A stretch of DNA of 64,000 nt from Acidobacteriota bacterium. GTDB taxonomy: Bacteria > Acidobacteriota > Blastocatellia > UBA7656. A program made the position numbers and the translations under genes. How positions within the stretch are numbered: the first letter of the stretch is position 1; each line of letters begins with the position of its first letter. A model generated the notes under the pieces. That model was not told where the DNA came from, did no database searches, and saw only the letters and a program-made list of their open reading frames with translations. The DNA is taken from NCBI GenBank assembly GCA_038040445.1, contig JBBPIG010000032.1, positions 1 through 64,000 on the forward strand, in the 5' to 3' direction. Positions 53,994 through 62,328 of the stretch are shown here, piece after piece.

Positions 53994-54587
53994 TCAATCC
54001 GTCGCTTCGGCGACTGAGCCATCCTGCTTCACATAGCGCGCGCCGCACGCGGCACAAGTCGAGCGCTCAGTTGCATTGGCATGCCGCGACATATCGAGCT
54101 TCACACCGCACTGACACATCCAACCAACTACCCGGCCCGGATTCCCGACAACAATCGCGTAGTCGGGGACGTCGCGAGTCACCACCGCACCCGCTCCGAT
54201 GAAGGCGTATCGCCCGATGGTGTGACCGCAAACCACGGTCGCGTTCGCTCCGATCGACGCGCCTCGCTTCACCAACGTCTTCCGATATTCATCCTTGCGC
54301 GAAACATGACTGCGCGGGTTCGTCACGTTGGTGAACACCATCGAGGGTCCGCAGAACACGTCGTCTTCAAGCTCGACTCCAGTGTAGATCGAGACGTTGT
54401 TTTGAATCTTAACGTTGTCGCCGATGCGAACCTGAGGAGAGATGACCACGTTCTGGCCGATGTTGCAGAGGCGACCGATTTTTGACCCTGCCATGACGTG
54501 AGAGAAGTGCCATATCCTGGTGCCTTCGCCGATCTCGCATGGTTCATCGACGTAGCTGGATTGGTGAACGAAGTAGTTTCTTTCCAT
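53994..54587 (-). CDS. Left-handed beta-helix sugar N-acetyltransferase (WbpD-like)
   Basis: A 197-residue trimeric acetyltransferase. Hexapeptide repeats cover about 15-140 (IGEGTRIWHFSHVM, IGQNVVISPQVRIGDNVKIQNNVSIY, SIGANATVVCGHTIGRYAFIGAGAVV). The sequence, with FVHQSSYVDEP at the start, is of the type that N-acetylates UDP-3-amino-GlcNAcA (WbpD/WlbB). An unusual C-terminal zinc-ribbon-like part (MCQCG then CAACGARY) is added. Together with the oxidoreductase downstream of the repeat at 54602 it may build a diacetylated hexuronic acid for surface polysaccharide. Confidence 0.9.
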   Translation of the reverse strand: MERNYFVHQSSYVDEPCEIGEGTRIWHFSHVMAGSKIGRLCNIGQNVVISPQVRIGDNVKIQNNVSIYTGVELEDDVFCGPSMVFTNVTNPRSHVSRKDEYRKTLVKRGASIGANATVVCGHTIGRYAFIGAGAVVTRDVPDYAIVVGNPGRVVGWMCQCGVKLDMSRHANATERSTCAACGARYVKQDGSVAEATD

Positions 54588-54601
54588 GGATCACTCGCGG
54601 A

Positions 54602-54686
54602 CTAACCACAAAGGCGCCAAGACACTAAGGGGAAAGGGACGCGTGATCCGTTGATCACCTTTGTGTCTTTGTGCCTTTGTGGTTAG
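54602..54686. repeat. Inverted AAAGGCGCAAAGAC-type repeat, terminator-like
   Basis: Arms 54602-54630 and 54658-54686 are imperfect inverted copies (CTAACCACAAAGG...). The unit is related to single copies at 35874-35905 and 58798-58829. It lies between the acetyltransferase and oxidoreductase genes and could end transcription. Confidence 0.75.
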
Positions 54687-54695
54687 ATCCCCTGC

Positions 54696-55703
54696 TCATA
54701 ATTCAATCGGAGTTCCGCCCGCCGCCAGCGACCGCTCGGCCGCATCGAGCACGCGCAAAACACGCAGTCCGCTTTCGCCGTCCGTTAGCGCCTGTCGCCG
54801 GGTCTCGATGCACTCGAGGAATTGCAAGCACTGGAGACGAAGCGGCTCGGCTGTGTCGAGCACTTCAGCGACGCCTTCGTTCCTTCGTGTGACAGGCTCG
54901 CCATTCACGAACTCGACTCCTTGATCGTACACAATCAACTTGTCGTACTTTCGGACATCGTCAAAGACCGCCATTCGTCTCGATCCGACCACGACCAGGC
55001 GCTGCTCCTTGTACGGGTGCAGCCAGCTCACAAATATGTGCCCGCGAACGCCGGTTGGGAACTCTATGTTGGTGACGGTCACATCGGCGATGCTTGGTTG
55101 AAGATAAGCCCCGCCGGTGACGGCAACGCGGGCGGGCCAGGCGCCAACCAGCCGCAAAATGATTGCGATGTCGTGCGGGGCGAAGCTCCACAGGATGTTC
55201 TCTTCCCTTCTCACCTTTCCCAGGTTGAGACGATTAGAGTAGATGTATCGCAGCTTGCCGAGTTCACCCGATTTGATCAGCTCTCGAAGTCTCAACACCG
55301 CGGGGTGATACTCGAGCAGATGGCCTACCATCAGCACCGCGCCCCGCTCGCCGGCTAGCTTCACCAGTCGCTCCCCTTCAGCCACATCGAGCGTCAGCGG
55401 TTTCTCGACGAGCACATCCTTGCCTGCTTCGATTGCGGCTCGCGCCATCTGATAGTGAGTTTCCGCGGGCGTCGATATCACCACGCCGCGAACGTCCGCG
55501 TCGGCAAACGCGCTTCTGAAATCGCTCTCGATCGCAACATCAGGAAACCTCTCCGCGATTATATCGAGCGACGACCGGCTCGTATCGCAAACCATGCTGA
55601 GCGCGCCCAGCTCGTGAAAATTCCTCACGTGGTTGACGCCCCAATAGCCTGCGCCTATGACCGCTATTTGCCGCTTCGCAGTCTGTTCGAATTCAGTTTT
55701 CAT
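54696..55703 (-). CDS. Gfo/Idh/MocA-family oxidoreductase (WlbA-like)
   Basis: A 335-residue NAD(P)-dependent oxidoreductase. N-terminal Rossmann part: IAVIGAGYWGVNHVRNFHELG; catalytic region VEKPLTLDVAEGERLVKLA with the EKP motif, GHLLEYHPAVLRLREL. The C-terminal domain is the Gfo_Idh_MocA_C fold (ILWSFAPHDIAIILRLV). It resembles WbpB/WlbA, which oxidise UDP-GlcNAcA at C3, the step before transamination and acetylation. Its ATG follows the stop of the zinc-ribbon gene directly (TAGATG), so they are translationally coupled. Confidence 0.88.
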   Translation of the reverse strand: MKTEFEQTAKRQIAVIGAGYWGVNHVRNFHELGALSMVCDTSRSSLDIIAERFPDVAIESDFRSAFADADVRGVVISTPAETHYQMARAAIEAGKDVLVEKPLTLDVAEGERLVKLAGERGAVLMVGHLLEYHPAVLRLRELIKSGELGKLRYIYSNRLNLGKVRREENILWSFAPHDIAIILRLVGAWPARVAVTGGAYLQPSIADVTVTNIEFPTGVRGHIFVSWLHPYKEQRLVVVGSRRMAVFDDVRKYDKLIVYDQGVEFVNGEPVTRRNEGVAEVLDTAEPLRLQCLQFLECIETRRQALTDGESGLRVLRVLDAAERSLAAGGTPIEL

Positions 55704-56579
55704 CTATGCGCTGACATTCTTCCCGCAGCTAAAGCAGAACTGTGCCGTCGCAGGCAAAGAGACCTGGCAGTTCGGGCACTCGATCGACTGCTGTGCGGGC
55801 GATGAAGTGTAAACTGCGGGCGGCGGCCCATAGCCATCCTGCGGAGACGAAGCTTGCAGGAAACTCCGCGCGCCCTGCACCCCGAAGCAATCGCGATATG
55901 CAACAGCACTGATCGTGAACATCAGGGGCCAGCTAGCGAGTAGTCCAACATAACAGGCGTAGCTTCCGGCTGATGCGATCAATTGAACCACGAAGGCGAA
56001 AAGGGTGAACATTAGAAGATTGGGTTGCGTGACATCGCGGCTGGCGCGCATAGCTTCAAAGACTCCGAGATTCCGCTCGACGATCAGCGGCATCGTAAAG
56101 ATGAGAAGCCCGGAGACGATAAGACCAGGTATCACGCACAGCATCATGCCGAGGGAGACGAGCACGAAGTGTATGAGCATCGCTCCCAGCAAGCGCCAGT
56201 AACAATCTCGAGCCGAGAACAGATCACGAAATTCTACGCGCCCACCGCGAAGCTGCTTGAACGCCGCACGGTATGCTCCCCCCATCAAAAGGACCGAGAG
56301 GGGCATCAAGACGATGATGAGCGCGAACATCCCAAGATAAAGAAACAGAATTGCTATCACGGGCATTTGCGGTGGGGCGCCGCGCGGGCCCGGCGCCATC
56401 ATCGTCGCAAACATCATCAGATACATGACCAGGATGAACGCGCCAATCGGAACAACCACTGCCACGAAGAAACCAAGTGACAGCGTCACCCATCCCTTCC
56501 ATTGTTCCGTGAACATCTTCCAGCCTTCGCTTATCCAATCGCCAAAGCGAACTTGTGGTGGTGCAGGGTTATTGTTCAT
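55704..56579 (-). CDS. Membrane protein with C-terminal zinc ribbon
   Basis: A 291-residue protein. It starts with a short soluble part (RFGDWISEGWKMFTEQWKGWVTL), then about six hydrophobic segments. The C-terminal zinc ribbon IECPNCQVSLPATAQFCFSCGKNVSA has two C-x-x-C pairs. It is paralogous to the gene upstream (56659-57537), but there the zinc ribbon is at the N-terminus. Function unknown. It is followed immediately by the oxidoreductase gene. Confidence 0.78.
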   Translation of the reverse strand: MNNNPAPPQVRFGDWISEGWKMFTEQWKGWVTLSLGFFVAVVVPIGAFILVMYLMMFATMMAPGPRGAPPQMPVIAILFLYLGMFALIIVLMPLSVLLMGGAYRAAFKQLRGGRVEFRDLFSARDCYWRLLGAMLIHFVLVSLGMMLCVIPGLIVSGLLIFTMPLIVERNLGVFEAMRASRDVTQPNLLMFTLFAFVVQLIASAGSYACYVGLLASWPLMFTISAVAYRDCFGVQGARSFLQASSPQDGYGPPPAVYTSSPAQQSIECPNCQVSLPATAQFCFSCGKNVSA

Positions 56580-56658
56580 CGTCGAAGCCGTGGGTTAGCC
56601 TCCTTTTTGATTGTCTGATTTGATCCCTGTGCGAGTGTTCGGATGAAAGACTGGGCGA

Positions 56659-57537
56659 TCAATGATTCGTTCGGTTTGGATCGTCGATGCCGAACACGTC
56701 TCGATAAGCGACGGCAGTTGCCGAGATCATCCACGGCAGTGTTATCAGCGCACCGATCCCGCAGCCTATTACGCCGCCGACTGAAATCGCCGCGAACACC
56801 AGGCCAACGACCCACCACATGAACGCGTCCCGCGAGAACACGAGCCTGGCGACCTGGTTAATCGCCTTCGCCACGTCCCACCCGCGCTCGAGGATATGCG
56901 AGGTCGTGAACCCCACCATCAAGAATAGCAATGGCGTCGCGGCCGCGCTCAGCAGGCCGAAGAAGGCGTTGTTATTACCAATCCCACCGAGTCCAATGTA
57001 GATCGCTCCGAAAATCAGCGCGGTCAAGAATGCCTGGAGAAAGTACCCTCGCCAGTTGAACAGATCGCCGATCTCGGGCCGTTCCCCGCGCATCGTCTTG
57101 AACGCCATTCGGAACATTCCCATCAGCAGCGGGCCTGCGAGTATCCCCGCCGTCGCCGCGCTCAACAATCCGCCGAGCAGCGTGGCGAGAGACATCAGAG
57201 CCCAATTCTCCTTATAGACTTGCCACCCGCCCGATAACCAATCGCCAAGCGAGATGTGAGGCTGTCCCGTCTGAACCGGCGGCTGATACTGCGTTGGATA
57301 AGGAGGAGGGTAATAAGGCGTAGGTGTCGGGATACTGTACCCAACTCCAGCCGGCGGCATTGTCGGAGAAGTAAGACCGGGCTGAACCGGCGTCGTCTCG
57401 CGAGCCGATTCGGCTTGCGGACTCAGTATCCACGTTGTTGCCTCTTCACCCTCGAGGTGCTGAGGCATGCCGCATTGGCGGCAAAACTTCTCATCTTCGT
57501 CAACATTCCTTCCGCAGTTCGGACACCATTTTGCCAT
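56659..57537 (-). CDS. Membrane protein with N-terminal zinc ribbon
   Basis: A 292-residue protein starting with the zinc ribbon MAKWCPNCGRNVDEDEKFCRQCGMPQ (two C-x-x-C pairs). A Pro/Tyr-rich linker (about 55-90) follows, then SLGDWLSGGWQVYKENWALMSL and about six hydrophobic segments (LATLLGGLLSAATAGILAGPLLMG and others). It shares the GDW-GW-W core with the next gene. The two look like a duplication in which the zinc ribbon changed ends. Role unknown; the ribbon may bind zinc in the cytoplasm. Confidence 0.78.
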   Translation of the reverse strand: MAKWCPNCGRNVDEDEKFCRQCGMPQHLEGEEATTWILSPQAESARETTPVQPGLTSPTMPPAGVGYSIPTPTPYYPPPYPTQYQPPVQTGQPHISLGDWLSGGWQVYKENWALMSLATLLGGLLSAATAGILAGPLLMGMFRMAFKTMRGERPEIGDLFNWRGYFLQAFLTALIFGAIYIGLGGIGNNNAFFGLLSAAATPLLFLMVGFTTSHILERGWDVAKAINQVARLVFSRDAFMWWVVGLVFAAISVGGVIGCGIGALITLPWMISATAVAYRDVFGIDDPNRTNH

Positions 57538-57601
57538 CCTTCGCTCCGTGATTCCCTAACGATGAATGCTATGACATTGTTGCGACGTGGTTCAATGTGA
57601 C

Positions 57602-57737
57602 GCGTGACTCAAGCTCGCGGTCGGGAAGGGTCGGGAAGGGTGGCTTGCCCCCGCTGCCTCGATTTGAAAGCAACTTCAAGTCTCAACAAGGACAGCGGGG
57701 GCAAGCCACCCTTCCCGACCGCGAGCTTGAGTCACGC
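57602..57737. repeat. Long inverted repeat downstream of purM
   Basis: Arms 57602-57656 and 57693-57737 are near-perfect reverse copies around a 36-base centre. The left arm has a 10-base tandem duplication (GTCGGGAAGG). It begins two bases after the purM stop on the minus strand and lies 63 bases before the zinc-ribbon gene start. It can fold into a stable hairpin and may be a mobile or terminator element. Confidence 0.8.
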
Positions 57738-57738
57738 A

Positions 57739-58785
57739 TCACGTTTCACGCATCACCATGGACACCGACCGGGAGCCTTCAACAATCCTTCCGATATCGA
57801 AGTGCGCTTCGCCTCGCCGATCGAGATGTTCGCGCACCGCGCTGGCATCGTCAGGGCTCGCGATGACAACCATCCCGATTCCCATGTTAAAAGTACGGTA
57901 CATCTCTCTTTCCGAAACGTTGCCGATTCGGCCGAGCAGATCAAACACCCGCAGCACTGGCCACGATCCGGCATTGATCTCAGCCGCCGTGCCTTCGGGC
58001 AAGATGCGCGGGATGTTCTCGAGCAAGCCGCCGCCGGTGATATGCGCGAGCCCCTTCATCGCGCCCGATTCCAAAAGGCCGTCGAGGGCCCCGAGATAAC
58101 TGCGGTGTGGCTTCAACAGCTCCTGAGCGGCAGTGCAGCCCAACTCGTCGATATGCGCGCCGGGCGGATAAGCGGCTACCTCGAAGAGCAGCTTGCGCGC
58201 GAGGCTGTAGCCATTAGTGTGCAATCCCACCGACGGCAAGCCTATCAAAGCGTCTCCCGGCGTGACGCGCGAGCCGTCGATGATATGAGCCCGATCGACC
58301 AGGCCGACGATGAAGCCCGCGACATCATACTCTCCGTCGGCGTAGAAGCCGGGCATCTCGGCGGTCTCGCCCCCGATCAGCGCGCAGCCGGCTTCCTTGC
58401 AGCCGCGCGCGAGACCTTCGATTACCGACGCAATCGTTTCGGGAACAAGTTTCCCCGCGGCGATGTAGTCGAGAAAGAAAAGCGGCCGCGCGCCTTGGAC
58501 AAGGATGTCGTTGACGCAGTGGCAGACCAGATCGTACCCGACGGTGTTGTGAATACCGGTGATAAACGCGATGCGCAGTTTCGTGCCGACGCCGTCAGCG
58601 GACGACACCAGCACCGGCTCTTTCATTTGCGAGAAGTCAGCCCGAAACATCCCGCCGAAGGAACCGATCTCGGTCATCACGTTCGGCGTGAAAGTCTGTC
58701 GCGCCAAACGCTTGATGCGATCTTTCGCTTCGTTGGCGGCGTCTATGTCAACGCCCGCGTCGCGGTAGCTGAACTGCTCGCTCAT
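57739..58785 (-). CDS. purM: Phosphoribosylformylglycinamidine cyclo-ligase (AIR synthetase)
   Basis: A 348-residue enzyme making AIR from FGAM with ATP (purine synthesis step 5). YRDAGVDIDAANEAKDRIK is the start signature. GSFGGMFRAD, VLVSSADGVGTKLRIAF (ATP and metal-binding), ALIGGETAEMPGFY and HITGGGLLENIPRIL are PurM hallmarks. Normal length. It is on the same strand as purF, with a DUF3006/MBL pair between them. Confidence 0.96.
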   Translation of the reverse strand: MSEQFSYRDAGVDIDAANEAKDRIKRLARQTFTPNVMTEIGSFGGMFRADFSQMKEPVLVSSADGVGTKLRIAFITGIHNTVGYDLVCHCVNDILVQGARPLFFLDYIAAGKLVPETIASVIEGLARGCKEAGCALIGGETAEMPGFYADGEYDVAGFIVGLVDRAHIIDGSRVTPGDALIGLPSVGLHTNGYSLARKLLFEVAAYPPGAHIDELGCTAAQELLKPHRSYLGALDGLLESGAMKGLAHITGGGLLENIPRILPEGTAAEINAGSWPVLRVFDLLGRIGNVSEREMYRTFNMGIGMVVIASPDDASAVREHLDRRGEAHFDIGRIVEGSRSVSMVMRET

Positions 58786-58797
58786 ATTCTCTCTTTT

Positions 58798-58829
58798 TTT
58801 CGCGTCTTTGCGACTCTGCGTCTTTGCGT
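58798..58829 (-). repeat. Dispersed TCTTTGCGACTCTGCGTCTT-type repeat
   Basis: TTCGCGTCTTTGCGACTCTG plus the bases to 58829 is the reverse orientation of the repeat at 35874-35905 and is related to the arms at 54602-54686. It lies between purM and the DUF3006 gene. Confidence 0.6.
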
Positions 58830-58873
58830 TAGCCCTCGTGCTCGCAAAGCCGCAGGGACCAATCGGGTCCGCT

Positions 58874-59092
58874 TCAATTCTTCAACAAGTCTTCAACTTT
58901 CTTTCGTTCCGACTCGCGGCTCTCTTCATCCTGAGTAAAACCCATTTGCAAGTGATCCCCTTCTCTCACACCTTCAGGCAGGTAATGCACCGGGAGATTG
59001 AACTTCACGCGATCGTCTTCATAGAGCACCAGCACAGCCAGATCGCCTTCGATACGATCGACGACTACCTTTGTTGAGCCTCCAAGTTTCAT
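58874..59092 (-). CDS. DUF3006-domain protein
   Basis: A 72-residue small protein matching DUF3006: VVDRIEGDLAVLVLYEDDRVKFNLPVHYLPEGVREGDHLQMGF. DUF3006 genes are regularly found next to ComEC/Rec2-like MBL hydrolases; here the start overlaps the end of the MBL gene by 4 bases. Probably translated with it. Function unknown. Confidence 0.85.
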   Translation of the reverse strand: MKLGGSTKVVVDRIEGDLAVLVLYEDDRVKFNLPVHYLPEGVREGDHLQMGFTQDEESRESERKKVEDLLKN

Positions 59093-60099
59093 CGTGCTCT
59101 ACTGCTGTTGCGTCTGCCCCGCTGTGAGCCTTCGCGGCCGTCGTTGGCAACCGTACCCGCCACCTCATCGCCAGTCAAGTACAGCCGCTCACGGGCGATC
59201 TGCTTGTCCGAGCTCATCTCGATGGTTGAGCCGTCGCACACCGCAGTGAGGGTCCCTTCGAGATCGGTCCGGTAGAGTTTGACCTGATCGCGAGCCTGTT
59301 CGAGCATTCGCATCACCCTCGGGTGCGGGTGATGATAGTCATTTCCCGCGGCGCAACTAATCGTGACAATCGAAGGCCGGACCGCATCGAGCACTTCGCG
59401 AGTCGTACCGTCAGAGCTGCCGTGATGACCGGCCTTGAGAAGGTCGGCACGGAGCTTGTCTTTTTCCGTCTCCAGCATCTGCTCCCACGCAGAAGGCTTT
59501 GTCGAATCTTCGTAAGTTTCCGCGTCACCGGTGAACAGAAAGCGTTTAGAGCCGTACGTCAGGCGAATCACTATGGATGCGTTGTTGGCATTGTTGTCTG
59601 GAAGCTCGTTCGATGGATTCAGCACCTCGATCAACACGTCTCCGAGCTTGAGCACGTCGCCGCGTTTGGGATTGGTTGATTTGATACCGCGGTCTCTTAT
59701 CTCCTGGAGCATGTCGCTATAGGTTTTGGTTGTGTGATTGAATCCAGAATCCCAGAACTCGAGTACCTTAAACGCACGCATCACATCCCGCATCTCGCCC
59801 AAATGGTCGGAGTGCGGGTGCGTAGCGATGATCAAGTCGAGTTGCTTCACGCCGTACTTTCGCAGCAGATCGACCGTCGGCGCACCGCGATCTCCCGAAT
59901 CAATCAGAATCGTCTCGCCGGTCGGGAGCTGAATCAACTCACAGTCGCCCTGACCAATATCGAGAAAGCGAATGACCAGCTTGCCAGAAACTGGACCAGG
60001 CTCCGGGTGCTGAGGCCGCTGGCGGAAGACCAGGACTAACGCGACAAGCGCGACTGCCAGCAGCGCGACGATGACTATCGGTCTGAGCCTTTTATTCAT
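59089..60099 (-). CDS. ComEC/Rec2-like metallo-beta-lactamase-fold hydrolase
   Basis: About 336 residues from ATG 60099 with a signal-anchor (LRPIVIVALLAVALVALVLVF); a TTG at 60129 would overlap purF. The MBL fold has IRFLDIGQGDCELIQLPTGETILIDSGDRG, ATHPHSDHLGEM (metal-binding HxHxDH variant), FTGDAE and KAGHHGSSDGTT. It is the stand-alone type related to the C-terminal domain of DNA-uptake protein ComEC, probably exported or anchored outside. The C-terminal part is an OB-like/TNase-like extension of about 60 residues. No ribosome site for 60099 is visible. Confidence 0.85.
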   Translation of the reverse strand: MNKRLRPIVIVALLAVALVALVLVFRQRPQHPEPGPVSGKLVIRFLDIGQGDCELIQLPTGETILIDSGDRGAPTVDLLRKYGVKQLDLIIATHPHSDHLGEMRDVMRAFKVLEFWDSGFNHTTKTYSDMLQEIRDRGIKSTNPKRGDVLKLGDVLIEVLNPSNELPDNNANNASIVIRLTYGSKRFLFTGDAETYEDSTKPSAWEQMLETEKDKLRADLLKAGHHGSSDGTTREVLDAVRPSIVTISCAAGNDYHHPHPRVMRMLEQARDQVKLYRTDLEGTLTAVCDGSTIEMSSDKQIARERLYLTGDEVAGTVANDGREGSQRGRRNSSRAR

Positions 60100-60113
60100 C
60101 TGAGGAGGCGGGG

Positions 60114-61547
60114 TTAGGTGCGAGGCCAAACTGAATCGTGCAGAAGCGCGCCCTCTTCCCTTTCAGTTTTGGTCCGCGCCGCCGACGTAACCGGTATCGG
60201 ATAATCGTTGGTGTAGCACGCCGTGCAGTGACGATTCCCGAACGGATCGCCGCAAGCGCGGAGCAATCCTTCGAGGCTCAAGTAGCCGAGGCTGTCGGCG
60301 TCAATGTGCCGGGCGATGTCTTCGACGCTCAAGTTCGCGCCTATCAACTCATCGCGCGTCGGCGTATCGACGCCATAGAAGCACGGCGCAATCGTCGGCG
60401 GGCAGCTTATGCGCACGTGAACTTCGCGGGCGCCCGCCTGCCTGACCATCTGCACAATCTTCTTTGAAGTCGTCCCGCGCACGATCGAATCGTCGATCAA
60501 CACGACGCTCAAGCCCTCGATCAAGTCTCGCACCGGGTTCAGTTTCACCTTCACGCCAAAGTGGCGGATTGACTGTTTAGGCTCGATGAACGTGCGGCCG
60601 ACGTAATGATTGCGCACCAGTCCGAATCGAAACTTCAAGCCGGACTCCGCGGCGTAGCCAATCGCCGCGGCCACCCCTGAATCCGGCACCGGCACAACTA
60701 TGTCGGCGTCGGCAGGATGCTCGCGAGCGAGCTGCTGTCCCATCTTGTGACGGCTCTTATTCACCGAGCGGGCGAACACAATCGAATCGGGCCGCGAGAA
60801 GTAGACGTGCTCGAAGATGCAGTGAGCGGGCTTGAGCTTCGGCAGCGGGAACGAGGAATGAAGTCCATCGCGATCGATGACCAGTATCTCGCCCGGCTGC
60901 ACGTCGCGCAGGTAAGTCGCATCTATCAAGTCAAAAGCGCAGGTCTCGGAGGCGACGACGTAGGCGTCGCCTAATTGGCCCAGACACAGCGGTCGAAACC
61001 CCCGCGGGTCGCGCACCGCAATCAACTTGTCTTTTGTGAGGAACACCATCGAGTACGCGCCTTCTATTTCGGTGAACGTATCCACGATGGCGCCGATCAG
61101 ATCGACTGCTCGCGAGCGCGCGATCTTGTGGAGCACGATCTCGGTGTCCGAGGTTGAAGAGAAGATCGCGCCGCTGAGCTCGAGCTCTTCGCGCACTTGA
61201 TTGGCATAAGGAAGGTTGCCGTTGTGACAAACCGCGATCTGCCCGCGATAACCGTCGACTAAAAAAGGCTGAGCTTCACGCAGCGAAACGCTGCCGGCAG
61301 TCGAGTAGCGCACGTGACCGATGCAGGCGCGCCCGGGCAGATGGGACAGTTCTTCCTGGCGGAATATTTCACTGACGTAGCCCATCCCGCGATACGCCTG
61401 CAAGCGCTCGCCGTCCGACGAAACCATCCCGGCAGATTCCTGTCCGCGATGCTGCAACGCATACAGCCCGAGATAGGTCAGCCGCGCGGCATCTTCATGG
61501 TTGAAGATACCAAATACGCCACACTCATCTTTGAACTTATCGAGCAT
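60114..61547 (-). CDS. purF: Amidophosphoribosyltransferase
   Basis: A 477-residue enzyme for the first step of purine synthesis. A short propeptide (MLDKFKDE) precedes the catalytic Cys9, which becomes the N-terminus. The glutaminase domain has YALQHRGQESAGM and RYSTAG, and the PRTase domain has VVLIDDSIVRGTTSKKIV. Cys residues in RISCPPTIAPC and HCTACYTNDYP are the Fe-S ligands seen in the Bacillus type. Order on the minus strand is purF, MBL hydrolase, DUF3006, purM. Confidence 0.97.
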   Translation of the reverse strand: MLDKFKDECGVFGIFNHEDAARLTYLGLYALQHRGQESAGMVSSDGERLQAYRGMGYVSEIFRQEELSHLPGRACIGHVRYSTAGSVSLREAQPFLVDGYRGQIAVCHNGNLPYANQVREELELSGAIFSSTSDTEIVLHKIARSRAVDLIGAIVDTFTEIEGAYSMVFLTKDKLIAVRDPRGFRPLCLGQLGDAYVVASETCAFDLIDATYLRDVQPGEILVIDRDGLHSSFPLPKLKPAHCIFEHVYFSRPDSIVFARSVNKSRHKMGQQLAREHPADADIVVPVPDSGVAAAIGYAAESGLKFRFGLVRNHYVGRTFIEPKQSIRHFGVKVKLNPVRDLIEGLSVVLIDDSIVRGTTSKKIVQMVRQAGAREVHVRISCPPTIAPCFYGVDTPTRDELIGANLSVEDIARHIDADSLGYLSLEGLLRACGDPFGNRHCTACYTNDYPIPVTSAARTKTEREEGALLHDSVWPRT

Positions 61548-61634
61548 CTTGTGGTGTCGAGCGGAATGATCATTCTAGCCGGACGGCTGGCGGGTGGCAA
61601 TTAAGAAACTCGAGTCAAACTGTGGGACCGCGTG

Positions 61635-62264
61635 TTAATGGGGTTTTTCAAACGTGAGCAACTCAAATTCGCGCCCGTCCTGGCCTTTAGCAACAGCACG
61701 CCAAAAAACGTTTGTGCGCCCTACCTTTGCCCTGACCTCAGCCGACAGGCGCCGGACAATGTCATCGACAGTAGTGCAACTGTCATTGCCTGAAAGTTCT
61801 ATATAAGCCCTCAAACCCTCGGCATCGCACTGATGCAGCTCTCTCCCTGTATCAGCCCAATCGAACGCGGCTGATTTTGGTTCCAGGCCAGCTGAATCCA
61901 TCTGCTCTTCAAAGGCTTTTCTCCGCAATGATCCACTTTGAAGCGCTTCCTCTAACGATCCGCTAGGCTTCAAATCCCTTATCTTCTGATATAGGTAAGC
62001 TTCGACGCTAAGCCTACTAATGCAGGTCAAGATGTCTGAGAGATCAATGATACGCTCTAGCTTGGCGCTATCAACGTCACCGAAGTCATCATAGGAAGGA
62101 GTCTCGTCATAACCAACCTCAAAAAACCGGTTATGCCTCATGTCTTCCACGACTAACGAGCGAGACACGAGCCCTTGCCGTCTACGAATAACTCGATGCG
62201 CCCTAAAGCGCCTCCTTGAATAGCGCAAAAGAAGTCGCTCAGCGCTAACTAAGAACTTAGCCAT
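61635..62264 (-). CDS. Unknown protein downstream of an Rhs gene, candidate immunity protein
   Basis: A 209-residue soluble protein with no family recognised. The first 40 residues are very basic (LLLRYSRRRFRAHRVIRRRQG); the rest is mixed helical with FEVGYDETPSYDDFGD and ending FELLTFEKPH. The position, 64 bases after the end of the Rhs gene on the same strand, is where cognate immunity genes of polymorphic toxins usually lie. The immunity role is inferred from position only. Confidence 0.5.
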   Translation of the reverse strand: MAKFLVSAERLLLRYSRRRFRAHRVIRRRQGLVSRSLVVEDMRHNRFFEVGYDETPSYDDFGDVDSAKLERIIDLSDILTCISRLSVEAYLYQKIRDLKPSGSLEEALQSGSLRRKAFEEQMDSAGLEPKSAAFDWADTGRELHQCDAEGLRAYIELSGNDSCTTVDDIVRRLSAEVRAKVGRTNVFWRAVAKGQDGREFELLTFEKPH

Positions 62265-62328
62265 GCCTTCGCATCAAACCTTGAAATCATTGGTATCAGA
62301 AGTCGGTCATTTCCCGCGACCATGGCGA

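Noticed and set aside
57604-58938. 444-codon plus-strand frame opposite purM
   Set aside because: purM is unmistakable on the minus strand, and the plus frame starts inside an inverted repeat.
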